Made by a program: the position numbers and the translations under genes
Assembly (NCBI GenBank): GCA_033065855.1
Contig: JAVXUO010002328.1
Coordinates: 36,001-100,000 of the forward strand
Direction of reading: 5' to 3'
DNA: 64,000 bases
From: Escallonia rubra
Taxonomy: Eukaryota; Streptophyta; Magnoliopsida; Escalloniales; Escalloniaceae
Shown here: in pieces, positions 1 to 9,722 of the stretch
Layout of the letters: each line of letters opens with the position of its first letter
Numbering within the stretch: the first letter of the stretch is position 1
Notes under the pieces: model-generated
What the model was told of the DNA's origin: nothing
What the model saw: the letters and a program-made list of their open reading frames with translations, nothing else
The model's database searches: none

Positions 1-441
1 ACCGACTTTTTCTTTTTGAAGAAAGGTTTTTTATGGCAATATAATAGGCAGGTAATCTGTACATTTAATTTGATTTTATGAAGGAAAACCACTAGTTCAA
101 TGACTAAGGAAGGATGATGTTATTTACTATATATTAAGTGATTCTAGATTGTTGGGATCATTGATCCTGGAGCACCAAAAATTTTCACCTCAACATAGGA
201 GATATCTCAAAACCTTCTACACTTCTACCTCGGATTTCCGTTGACTTATGTTTTGTAAGTTCTTGGTAAACCGCGTTGAAGCTAGACTTTCTTGATGAGG
301 TCGTCCAATCTTAATACATGAGCACTTACCAATATGTTTCCTTGTATTGTTTGTCCGTATAAACGGGGATAAAACTTAGGACAATGAGATTATGACTAAG
401 GCGTTTTTGTATTTATTCAGCTCGTCGTCCATGATAGATAG

Positions 442-857
442 TGTTACGAAATCGCTCTAGATAGATATGTATAGAACACGATAACCAAATAAGAAAACAC
501 AAGAAATATGAGAGAACTCAAATCCACTTTGCACAAGTCAGATTTACAACGCTCCCTTACGTGTATCTCTCAATTGTTTTCCTACTCAAAGAAGGACTCT
601 TCTTTCTTTGCCTACCCAAAGAAAGACTATCCTCTCTTTCCTACTCAAAGAAGGACTCTTCTTTCTTGGCCTACTCAAAGAAGGACTCTCCTCTCTTGCC
701 CTTAAACACTATACAAGACACCTTACTTATACTTGGAGAAAGCAGTGATCTTCTCTCTCCAAGCAATGTGGGACAAGATGTCTTATATACTAAGGGCCAA
801 GTTGCAACCTTCTTTGAGTAATCGATGTGGGACATAAATACAAGACATATATCAACA
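442..857 (-). repeat. LTR, 3' copy in element orientation
   Basis: This is a 416-bp long terminal repeat with TG...CA ends. It contains four tandem copies of a unit of about 30 bp beginning CCTACTCAAAGAAGGACTCT at 581, 611, 640 and 670. The open frames on the + strand inside it are repeat artefacts and not genes. Confidence 0.92.
581..699. repeat. Four-copy 30-bp tandem repeat inside the LTR
   Basis: The units start at 581, 611, 640 and 670, each opening with CCTACTCAAAGAAGGACT or a one- to two-base variant, followed by a CT-rich tail. The same array is present in the other LTR at 3,436-3,554. It could act as a transcriptional enhancer repeat, which is known for other plant LTRs, but nothing here shows that directly. 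Confidence 0.85.
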
Positions 858-870
858 ATCTCCACCTTGG
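858..870 (-). promoter_or_regulatory. Putative polypurine tract
   Basis: On the - strand the sequence CCAAGGTGGAGAT lies directly against the start of the 3' LTR. It is purine-rich and in the position expected for plus-strand DNA priming. Confidence 0.6.
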
Positions 871-980
871 CTTGTATTAACAAACCATTCCATGAGGAAA
901 CTGTAATATGCCTTCAGTATCTTCTTCATGTACTCCACCTTGCATCCCCTTTAAAGGTAGGGATGCACTCCACCTTGAGC

Positions 981-1562
981 TCAGCAAGAAAGAAGATGAA
1001 TCAAGCTCAAGCAATGCTTGAACTTCTCTGTCGTGACTATCTTTGTGCCCATATCAACTGCGTAGGTTCTCGGCCCTATCTGCCTCTCACCATAGCATAG
1101 CGTCGATCCCTTGTCCAGCTGTAACACTGTAATCCCCTTACGTGCGTCAGCCCCATCCTTGGACACCAACGTGATCATCCACTCCGCCATTATCATCACC
1201 TCGCAATATGGATTAAGCGTAGCGCTTGACTTCTCCATGAAGCCCATCCCAAGCACCACCCCAAGCTCATCCATGTCGATGATGTTGAAGTCGGCCTTTC
1301 TTGTCCATCTGTCGATCCTCAAATCGACGTTCTTGACGACTCCCTTCGTCGGTCGCTCATCGGCATTCATGGCCGTGAACCAACTCCCATCCTTAGTTGG
1401 TTTTAGCCCAAGCCACTCTGTAACCCTCGGACTCATGAAGTTGTGGGTAGCCCCGGTATCCACAAGCGCTTCTTGAGTCTTCCCGACAACATCCACTGCT
1501 GCGTAGAGCAAGCCCCGTCTCTTCTTGCTCTTCTTCCCCTTGGCAGCTTTTTCCTTTGACTT
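981..1562 (-). CDS. Retropepsin (aspartic protease) domain downstream of in-frame stop
   Basis: This stretch is in the same frame as gag and separated from it only by the TAG at 1,563-1,565. A lysine-rich linker of about 20 residues is followed by the protease core: the catalytic triad DTGATHNF (about 1,446-1,470) and, later, the flap-side motif VVLGMGF. A stop ends the frame at 981. Retropepsins act as homodimers and cut Gag/Pol polyproteins. No own start codon is convincing, because the internal Met-like start at 1,511 is a TTG. It was probably once expressed as a Gag-Pro fusion, or is now reached only by stop readthrough. Pol domains that should follow in an autonomous Ty3 element are absent; the linker runs straight to the polypurine tract. 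Confidence 0.8.
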   Translation of the reverse strand, partial: KSKEKAAKGKKSKKRRGLLYAAVDVVGKTQEALVDTGATHNFMSPRVTEWLGLKPTKDGSWFTAMNADERPTKGVVKNVDLRIDRWTRKADFNIIDMDELGVVLGMGFMEKSSATLNPYCEVMIMAEWMITLVSKDGADARKGITVLQLDKGSTLCYGERQIGPRTYAVDMGTKIVTTEKFKHCLSLIHLLSC

Positions 1563-3146
1563 CTACACGAACGCATTGACCATCTGCAATGCCCCTATGC
1601 GTGCCTCCCCGTAGCTTCTGGAAGAATCTCCCTTGCTGCTTTTGTGCTTCTCGAGGAACGCAATCATCTTGCCCTTATGCGGGCAATCCTTCCCGTAATG
1701 CGGACATGCACAGTAGAAGCATTCTCTTCTAAGCCCTCCATGAGCCTTGTGGTCACAAGAATCACCCTGTTTGCGACTTTCTCCATGCTTATTCTCCTCC
1801 TTATGATGGCGGTGACGTACCTTGTCCCCACTCCGCTCATCATCGATTGCCTTGGGCGAGCCACTCTTCGACCTACCATCTCCCCCATCTTTGGCACGCT
1901 CGTGCCTTGGAGATCTCGGCCTTTCACGTTGCTTGAAGTCTCCTAACCTCTCGACAATCACCATGGCGGAAGCCAAGTCGTGAGGTTCCCTTCGCCGCAA
2001 CTCTATGGCAACCCATTGTTGCAACCCATCAATGAAGAAGCATAGTCGCTGCCTCTCGGACATCTCTGGTATTTCGAGCATCAAAGCCGAGTACTCCTTC
2101 ACATACTCACAGATGCTCCCTTTTGCCTTAGCCGTCGAAGGTTTATCATCGACGCTATCGGGATAGAACTGCCTTTGTAGTTCACGCTTGAACTTCTCCC
2201 ATGTTTTGACGTCGCACCCATCCGTATAGCGACGCCTCCACCATAAGGCAATCGTATCCGTAAGGTACATGACTGTTGTTTGCACCTTCTTCTCCTCGTC
2301 GATGTCGAGGGCTTCAAAGTACCGCTCCAAGTGCCAAAAGAAGTAATCCACCTGCCTCACCTCTCTCGCTCTATAGTACGATCTCGGCTTCGGCATTTTC
2401 TTTCTCCTTGGCTGCACCGCGATACGCCCCTGCCTCGTAGCTCTTGTAAGCTCCTTCTTACAAGCAGCTAGTTCTTCTTGGAGCTCCATGACTTGTCCCT
2501 TGAGGTCCTTGCGCTGTTGCACCTCCCGCTTGGTGACATGGGCGACCCTCTCCTCGATCAAGTCATCTAGCTCCTCTACGAACACATCGACTTCCCGTTC
2601 CAGCACAGTTAATCGGCTGTCTACCTCCAAGTCATCTAATCTATTAAAGATTAGCTCCACCTGACTTGCGACAGTCCGCTGCACCTTCTCCTCGTCAATG
2701 TCGAGGGCTTCAAAGTACCGTTCCAAGTGCCAAAAGAAGTTATCCACCTGCCACGCCTCTCTCGTTCTATCGTACGATCTCGGCTCCGGCATTTTCTTTT
2801 GTCTTGGCTGCACTGCGATACACCCCTGCCTCGTAGCTCTTGTAAGCTCCTTCTTACAAGCAGCTAGTTCTTCTTGGAGCTCCATGACTTGTCCCTTGAG
2901 GTCCTTGCACCGTTGCACCTCTTGCTTGGTGAAATGGGCGACCCTCTCCTCGATCAAGTCATCTAACTCCTCTGCGAACACATCGAATTTCCTTTCTGGC
3001 ACAGCTAGTCGACTATCTACCTCCAAGTCATCTAATCTATTGAAGATTAGCTCCACCTGACTTGCGACAGTCCGCTGCAAGTGCTCTCCAAGTGCCTCGA
3101 GCTCGCTCCTCGTGCATGCTTTGGCATCCCCTGTCGCACTACTCAA
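1563..3146 (-). CDS. gag: Ty3/gypsy Gag polyprotein with internal duplication
   Basis: This is a 527-residue open frame starting at ATG 3,146. From about residue 288 it has the Retrotrans_gag core (motifs LTDTIALWWRRR, EFKRELQ-like, YVKEYSALMLEI, FFIDGLQ). It then has a basic Ser/Arg-rich linker and one CCHC zinc knuckle, CFYCACPHYGKDC (about residues 474-487), which would bind genomic RNA. The N-terminal half is a perfect-frame tandem duplication of about 132 residues (about 24-155 and 156-287), each copy rich in heptad-like Leu/Glu and likely coiled coil. Gag assembles the cytoplasmic virus-like particle in which reverse transcription occurs. The frame ends in TAG and reads on into protease in the same frame. 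Confidence 0.88.
   Translation of the reverse strand: MSSATGDAKACTRSELEALGEHLQRTVASQVELIFNRLDDLEVDSRLAVPERKFDVFAEELDDLIEERVAHFTKQEVQRCKDLKGQVMELQEELAACKKELTRATRQGCIAVQPRQKKMPEPRSYDRTREAWQVDNFFWHLERYFEALDIDEEKVQRTVASQVELIFNRLDDLEVDSRLTVLEREVDVFVEELDDLIEERVAHVTKREVQQRKDLKGQVMELQEELAACKKELTRATRQGRIAVQPRRKKMPKPRSYYRAREVRQVDYFFWHLERYFEALDIDEEKKVQTTVMYLTDTIALWWRRRYTDGCDVKTWEKFKRELQRQFYPDSVDDKPSTAKAKGSICEYVKEYSALMLEIPEMSERQRLCFFIDGLQQWVAIELRRREPHDLASAMVIVERLGDFKQRERPRSPRHERAKDGGDGRSKSGSPKAIDDERSGDKVRHRHHKEENKHGESRKQGDSCDHKAHGGLRRECFYCACPHYGKDCPHKGKMIAFLEKHKSSKGDSSRSYGEARIGALQMVNAFV
2281..3076 (-). repeat. In-frame 396-bp tandem duplication inside gag
   Basis: Two adjacent copies share long identical stretches, for example CAAGCAGCTAGTTCTTCTTG at 2,461 and 2,857, giving a 396-bp (132-codon) period. 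The protein junction is EEKVQRTVAS, joining the end of one copy to the start of the next. The copies differ by scattered substitutions, so the duplication predates this insertion. Confidence 0.88.
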
Positions 3147-3281
3147 ATCCTTTACTGTGCTCTGCCATATGCCAAAATTCGTCTTTCCATCGAATTGTCA
3201 CAGGCATACTTCATGGTCGTGTTGTCTACATATTTATCCTCTCAAATCGATTTCAATTTTGCCAAAAAAATAAACCTGGAA

Positions 3282-3294
3282 GCTCTTGATACCA
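3282..3294 (-). promoter_or_regulatory. Primer binding site, initiator-Met tRNA type
   Basis: On the - strand TGGTATCAAGAGC lies 2 bp inside the 5' LTR. It matches the usual plant iMet primer site TGGTATCAGAGC apart from one extra A. Confidence 0.75.
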
Positions 3295-3296
3295 CT

Positions 3297-3712
3297 TGTT
3301 ACGAAATCGCTCTAGATAGATATGTATAGAACACGATAACCAAATAAGAAAACACAAGAAATATGAGAGAACTCAAATCCACTTTGCACAAGTCAGATTT
3401 ACAACGCTCCCTTACGTGTATCTCTCAATTGTTTTCCTACTCAAAGAAGGACTCTTCTTTCTTTGCCTACCCAAAGAAAGACTATCCTCTCTTTCCTACT
3501 CAAAGAAGGACTCTTCTTTCTTGGCCTACTCAAAGAAGGACTCTCCTCTCTTGCCCTTAAACACTATACAAGACACCTTACTTATACTTGGAGAAAGCAG
3601 TGATCTTCTCTCTCCAAGCAATGTGGGACAAGATGTCTTATATACTAAGGGCCAAGTTGCAACCTTCTTTGAGTAATCGATGTGGGAAATAAATACAAGA
3701 CATATATCAACA
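3297..3712 (-). repeat. LTR, 5' copy in element orientation
   Basis: This is the second 416-bp LTR, 415/416 identical by eye to 442-857, including the four-copy 30-bp array (3,436-3,554). Confidence 0.92.
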
Positions 3713-3717
3713 GATAG

Positions 3718-5379
3718 GATTGGCAGCTTCGTTTTGTTCGGCTCTTTGTTGCAGTGCATCTCGGATTTTCAAGGTTGTGTTGGGCAAAATTGATGGCTGA
3801 CCTTCTTGCAAGCAAAGGAACTCGACAAACCAGATTATTATTTGTACCTTGAAGACATTCATAGAGAATTGAAAAGCATTTGCATTCGGAAGGCAACAAG
3901 TAAATTCCCCAAGTAATTTTAGGAAAACTGATAATTCGGTGGCAACTTTAAAGCTAGTCCACTCTAAGTTGTATTACACATAGCATTTTAAGTGCCACCG
4001 AAAAAAAAAAATGGAGGGAGCTAGTCCAATTTTACAGTGGGATTAACTTTAAGGGATACTTCATCTTGTATAGTTTTCAACACCTATACTTCAACGTCGT
4101 AATTTAACCCACCAAAGCCCTTTGGACAGTTTATTTAGCTAAAATAGAAAAAGATAGGTCTTGAAACATTGGATTCAACCATATAAGACTCAGTGAGAGG
4201 AAGACGAACGCGATAGGAGAAGGAGTTAAAGGAGACACAGAGTTACTATTATACTAGGATTAACGTACAAGAAATATGTAATCGTTATATTATATTCAAC
4301 GGCGCTAGATGATTGAAACCATGAATTCCGACCGTCCAATAATTTTTACCGGATTAGAGGTTAGAAGGCCAGCTTGGGTTTGCTTGTCTGCCTTCTATTG
4401 GTAGAATGTTAAAGAACTCTGTCGAAGCTTCCAGTTACTGCCAAAAAGAAAAATGGAGTGTTTGCTCATTTAACTTGTCTTGACTTGACTAAAGTTGGCT
4501 TTCTACTTTCATTTAGACAACATCAAGACTTCCCTTTTGTGCATGACCGAATCCTCGCTGACTCTATCTACAGACCTTGAACGAAGTTAATTTCTCCAAA
4601 AATTTGTCTTCAGGAACAATCCTCTGTAGTAATGACGATGAGTCGGCCCTCTGAGCTCCACTTTTACCCTGCAGCTTCGGACGGAGCGCAGCCCAATTCA
4701 CTGCTGAGTAGCTCAAAAAGTCATGCTAACTCCTACTATTACTTAAAGAAATTGCAAGATATGTAGGGCCGAGGCCAGAGAAATAATAGCCCAAGATAGA
4801 AAAGCAGTTTTTATAATTCAAGGTGGGCGAAACTGCAAGTTCTAATGCATTAATTTATCCTGCGATGATTTGTAAAAGATGCATCATGGAAAGATTAAGG
4901 TGGGCAAGTGCCGACCTACGGTTACATGTGGCCTCGCCACACTGACGATATGTCTAGCCCATTTTCCAGACGACCATGCGTGGATCTTCTGATTGTGATC
5001 AAATACAATAGAGACAAACATCATAATGTAAAGAAGATGAAGAACCAAAGCACAAAGAGGCTTTGAATTGAGAGTATGGGTAGGCTTTAATTCCAAGACA
5101 GTCAAGTCAGTGAGTAATGATTTGCTTATCACTAAAAGCATCACCGGGAGATCATTCAATATGCTTCCACGATAGATACCCCTCATGCACGTTCGGACAT
5201 AACATGAATCCCAATGGGGGAAGCCAGCTTTTTCTGGACTCTACGTCTCAACGGCTGCTCCAAAAGTTACACAAGGATGATTTGAGTTAGCCGTTGAGGG
5301 AGAGAGTTCAGAGAAAGTTGGATTTCCAAGACTTTTTCGCCGCTGCATGGTTTTCGCCATGTCCATGTATATCTTCTGT

Positions 5380-5382
<3 letters not shown>
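3718..5382. other. Unit 0 non-coding sequence
   Basis: This resumes the unit 0 sequence interrupted by the retroelement and aligns by eye with 6,126 onward in alpha, 18,770 in beta and 32,880 in gamma. It is AT-rich. Only short scattered open frames are present, and none is conserved as protein across the copies. No gene seen. Confidence 0.6.

Positions 5383-5383
<1 letters not shown>

Positions 5384-5462
<79 letters not shown>
5384..5462. repeat. Compound (TA)n(GA)n microsatellite
   Basis: About 17 TA repeats run straight into about 22 GA repeats. The flanking sequence is the unit landmark block; the array itself is private to unit 0. Confidence 0.95.
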
Positions 5463-5466
<4 letters not shown>

Positions 5467-5889
5467 CCATGATGGCATGTTTTTATCCATCTTCTTTTAT
5501 TTGTTATACTTGGAAAACTTCTGCACTTTCAATAGCTCACGCTTGAAAGGATCGAGACTTCGTCTCCAACTCCTCAGAACGAGAGGGTTGCTGTATTTGC
5601 AGCAGAAGTGAAGGACCCCGACCCCGGCTGATTATCATTGCATGGACATACAATATTTCTATAGCATTGCTATTTTTGAAGTCCAGTGGGTTATGGTACA
5701 TGTTTGTAAGGCGCTCTGACACGTTCTTTCTGAAAACTGGTAGATATCTTAATGCGATAGGCATGTCAGGTTTTGACCGAACCATGTTAAAAATATTTCA
5801 AATAATATGAACGGTCTATCTTTTGAGGGAGTGCGCTTCTTCACAGACTCTTTTCAAGACTATATATCTGTGAGGACTTGATAATATTC

Positions 5890-6464
5890 TCATATTTCTT
5901 TTGGTCTAAGATTTTAGGACTTTCTTGGTAAACCCCGTTGGTTAAAGCTAAAGCTAAGATTTTCTTGGTAAACCCCGTCGGATAAAGCTAAGATTTTCTT
6001 GATGAGGATGATTTAGTACATGAGCACTTATCTATATGTTTCCTTGTACTGTTTGTCTGTACAAACGGGACAATGAGATTATGACAAGCTCGTATTTTGC
6101 ATTTATTCGGTGAGATGCCCATCATAGGATTGGCTGCTTTTGTTTTGGTCGGCTCTTTGTTGGAGGCCATCTCGGATTTTCTAGGTAGTGATGGGCAAAA
6201 TCAATCGCTGACCATCTTGCATGCAAAAAAACTGAACAAAGAGAGATTCATGTGCGCCTTGAAGACATCTTAAGGGAATTGAAAAATATAATAGTACTTA
6301 TTTGCTTATATAAATAGAGTTGCCTTTGGAAAGGCAACCCAAGTAAATTTCCCAAGTAAGTTGAGAGAAGATAATTCCACCGCGAATTGTTACTAGTCCC
6401 CTCTAAATTGTTTCTAAGGAATTACACGACGATACGTGCCTCCAAAATTATTTTTGGAGTGAGT
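5890..6464. other. Entry block of unit alpha, non-coding
   Basis: This contains a local doubling of TCTTGGTAAACCCCGT (about 5,920 and 5,965) and then the shared run to GGCAACCCAAGTAAATTTC. No gene seen. Confidence 0.6.
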
Positions 6465-7310
6465 TAGAGTGTGCTTGATAACGCAATTAAACACTTAAAA
6501 TTTAAAGTTTTCAATGATTTTCAATTAAGTGCGTTTGATAACGTTAAACTATGCATCTCTTAAAAATATTAATTCCTACAAAAAATAGACTAAAAATTTA
6601 AGTTATGGTGGACTTACTTAATACTGATCACTTAATTCTAAGTGAGATGGTTAAAAGTTATTTAACATATTTTTTAAATAAAAAATAATTACTACCACGA
6701 TGCTGCCTTAATTAATTTGCTGGCAACATGCCTCCACCATAATACAACCACCACCACAACCATTATTTCCTTTTGCTATCACCACCACAATTACCACGAC
6801 CTAGTTACTATCACCACCACCACCGTACACCATCACAAGGCAACGCCACCTTCACCATACCGCCGCTATTGTCACACGTCCATTTCCGCTAAAAACATTT
6901 AAAGATCCACCAAACTACAACTATTGTCATGACCGCCATGTCGCCACCTATCGCTATCATTATGATTACTAACATTACGTTTTCACGCACCATTACCGCC
7001 ATCATTGACAATTTTTTACCGCGACCGCTGTCACCATCACCAGCACTACTCTATTGTCACTGCCACCGCCACCACCAACACGGTTTTAGCCCCTAAAAAA
7101 AGTTATAAAGCACGTAAACAAATGTATAATTTTGGTAAAATGGATAAATTTGTAAATAAACTATTTTCAGACATCTGCTTTTGGTTTACTAAATAGGTTA
7201 ACTTATTTTTCAGTAAAAATTCAGTCGTTTAAAGTTTTCAGTTTTACGAATTCAGTGCTTAACTTTTTCAGCACTTAAATTTCAGTTTTATCAAACAGCC
7301 TTTTAATCTA
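6465..7310. mobile_element. TIR DNA element private to unit alpha, superfamily unresolved
   Basis: The sequence interrupts a block that is continuous in beta (about 19,165) and gamma (about 33,205), where GAGTGAGCTAGTCCAATTTT is intact. Its ends form an imperfect inverted repeat, GTGCTTGATAACG on the left and TTTTATCAAACAGCC on the right. The core (about 6,715-7,100) is rich in CCA/CCG triplets and gives a His/Thr-rich open frame that I take to be composition only. No transposase seen. A target duplication could not be fixed. Confidence 0.6.
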
Positions 7311-8172
7311 ATTTTATAGTGAAATCAACTTTATGGGTATTTTGTCTTGCACGGTGTGCAACACTTAAATGTCAAATTTAACTCCCTAAAGCCCCTTAGA
7401 TTTGTGCAAATTATAAAAATATATTGCATAGTTTCAGACCATTAGTCTCAAACGAGAGGGAGACGAATGTGATAAGAGAAAAGGCTAAAGGAGACACAAA
7501 TCGAGTTACTAAACTCTATATTTAACGGTACTAAATTATCGGAATCATGAATTCTGAACCATCCAATAATTTACCAAATTAGAGGTAGACAATCTTATAC
7601 CAGTTTTACACTTTACGATAAGGCCAGCTAGGTTGCTTTCCTGCAATGCATGTCTATCTTCTATTGGAAAAATGTTAAAGAACTCTACCGAAGCTGCCAG
7701 TTTTTTGTCAAAAAGAAAAATGAAGTGCTTCTCAATTAACTTGACTTGACTAAAGTTGGCTTCTACTTTCTTCTTCTATTTTTGGATAGAAGATGAGAAT
7801 AGGATATATAAAAGCGTTGGTGCAGCGTTTATAAGAATTTGATCATCATGACATGCCATGATTTTGCACACAAACATTACATAGGAACATTTAGGTAGTT
7901 CTATTTATAGGCTAACAAACAACATCAAATATTGTCACACAAGAGAGGATTAGACCTGGGGGCATAGCAACAAAACGTCATTATAGCCCGTAATAATGCA
8001 CATCAATCCGGACTTGACAAGTAAAAGTTACTACAGATCTGGCCTTCCAAAGTATCAACGTTTTAACCTTGTTCATATTATGATAGTGAATATCAGTAGC
8101 TATATAGCAAAAGTCATATAGAAGTAGTCCCATAGTCCCACCTCTCTTCTACTTCTATTTAGACAACCAGTT

Positions 8173-8222
<50 letters not shown>

Positions 8223-9690
8223 CTTTTGTGCATGTATATATGCATCCCTGCTGGCTCTCTCTTAGACACCTTGAATACTCCAGTCTTACTGAGGGGATTT
8301 TATAGGCAGAAAGCAAAAATAGGCGGAAATCCATGCAAACCATAATATTTCTCTGTAGATTGTGTGGTCTCCAGCTAGCCTATGGGCTCTCATCACGCCA
8401 ATTGCAAAAGTGGCATATTTTCTGTTCTTCGAGACAGCAAGCTAAAATATATCAAAAGTATGAAGCTAGAACAAATAACTGGAAATCTTGGGGAAAAATC
8501 GGAAAAACACACTTGAGAGTTGAGATGTTAACTAGGTTAATATTTCTTGGACAATTTGTCTTCTGGAACATTAATCCTCCAAAGCTTCAGTACTGCCTTC
8601 TTTTCATTCTTCCGTGTGATAAGAGTAACGATGATGACTTGGCCCTCTGAACTCCACTTTTGCCCTGCAGCTTCGGACTGAGCGCATGCAGTTCACCTCC
8701 GGTTAGCTCAAAAAGTCATGCTAACTCCTATCACTTGAAGAAATTACAAGATATATGTAGGGTGAGGCCAGAGAAATCTACTTTATAGTGCGCAACCGCT
8801 ATAGCCGCAGATAATAAAGCAGTCTTTTATGATCGAAAGATTAAGGTCGGAAAGTGCAGACCAGCTTTGGTTACTTGTGGCCTCGCCAGACTGATAATAT
8901 GTGTTGCCCATCTTCCATACGACAATGCGTGAATCTTCTAATTGTACTTAAATACAAGAGAGAAACATCACACTGTAAAAGAAAATGAGGAACCAAAGCA
9001 CAAAGAGGCTTTGCGAGCATGGTTAGGCTTTAGTTAGAACACATTCAAGTTAGTGTGTGATGATTGCTTACCACTAAAAGAAAGCATCACCTGGAATAGG
9101 TGATCATTCAATGCATGAATGTTCCACGATAAACCCCTCACATTCGGACATAATTAACATGAATCCCAATGGGGAAAGCCAGCCTTTTCTGAACTCTTCG
9201 CCTCAACGGCTGCTCCAAAAGCTATACAAGTAGGATTTGATTAGCCGTTGAGGGAGAGAGTTCAGAGAAAGTTGGATTTCCAAGACCTCTTCGCAGCTGC
9301 ATGTCTTTTGGTTTTCGCCATATCCATGTATATCTTCTGTATTCGTACGACAAGAAACGTTTATCATTTCAATAATTTCTCTTTTGGTACTACTACTCTC
9401 ATGCATCAAGTAATTATTATGTGGTAACTTCTGCATGGCCTCTGAGAAGTGGAACAAGAAACCTTTTCAGCCCTTAATGACAACGAACTATGGAATAAGT
9501 GGTTGCTTCCAACACAACAAAGTATGATCAGTTGAACTAGTTATGTTCTTGCTACTCCATTTGCTAGTAACAACACTCACCATTATAAATGCATATAGTA
9601 CAATCATGCATCGGTGTTACTTGGCGGGAGCCTTCTAATTATACTGCCCCCTCACTTGAACTAGACATATATACATGTATTTATTACCAC
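7311..9690. other. Unit alpha non-coding sequence with a (GA)n tract
   Basis: This aligns with 19,190-21,620 and 33,230-34,500. It includes a (GA)n tract at about 8,177-8,219 and the shared GCCGTTGAGGGAGAGAGTTC block at about 9,245. The open frames differ between copies and do not look coding. No gene seen. Confidence 0.6.
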
Positions 9691-9692
9691 TC

Positions 9693-9722
9693 AGGTTACC
9701 TCCAAAATATCGGAGGTAACCT
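9693..9722. other. Perfect 11-bp inverted repeat
   Basis: AGGTTACCTCC and GGAGGTAACCT flank an 8-nt loop. The same stem with a different loop is at 21,626-21,655 in beta; in gamma (about 34,510) it is broken. This could be a small hairpin or a dyad protein-binding site. Confidence 0.7.

Larger units (their letters stand above)
442..3712 (-). mobile_element. Non-autonomous Ty3/gypsy LTR retrotransposon, gag-protease only (TR-GAG-like)
   Basis: The element is complete: two 416-bp direct LTRs (442-857 and 3,297-3,712), each beginning TG and ending CA on the + strand, flanked by a perfect 5-bp target duplication GATAG (437-441 and 3,713-3,717). I count one difference between the LTRs (C or A in GGGA(C/A)ATAAAT near the right end), so the insertion is young. 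The internal part is only about 2.4 kb and is read on the - strand: a tRNA-iMet-like primer site next to the right LTR, gag, an in-frame stop, a retropepsin, then a purine-rich tract next to the left LTR. No reverse transcriptase, RNase H or integrase is present, so it would need enzymes in trans. It is inserted in unit 0; the empty site is visible in units alpha (6,122), beta (about 18,760) and gamma (about 32,875). Confidence 0.92.
199..5870. repeat. Segmental duplication unit 0 (partial)
   Basis: This stretch starts with the block that begins the beta and gamma units (about 18,516 and 32,620): a run ending in a TTGACTTATGTTTTG motif, then TCTTGGTAAACC, then TTTCCTTGTA. It ends with the block containing GCCGTTGAGGGAGAGAGTTC at about 5,290, which recurs near 9,245, 21,170 and 34,075. 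It lacks everything downstream seen in the long units, including the foldback, PPR relic and MLRQ-like gene. About 5,470-5,870 has no counterpart in the other units and marks the break before unit alpha. The Ty3 element at 442-3,712 sits inside it. No gene was seen outside that element. Confidence 0.75.

Noticed and set aside
508-821. Overlapping + strand open frames in the LTR, repeated at 3,363-3,676
   Set aside because: They lie wholly in the LTR and its 30-bp array, are duplicated only because the LTR is, and show no domain.
1111-2471. Long + strand open frames opposite gag and protease
   Set aside because: Shadows of the - strand Gag-Pro frame, which has recognisable motifs.
5267-5611. 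Ser/Leu and Tyr/Ile repeat proteins
   Set aside because: Produced by the (TA)n(GA)n microsatellite.
6717-7196. His/Thr-rich open frames
   Set aside because: CCA-triplet composition inside a TIR element; absent from the sister units.
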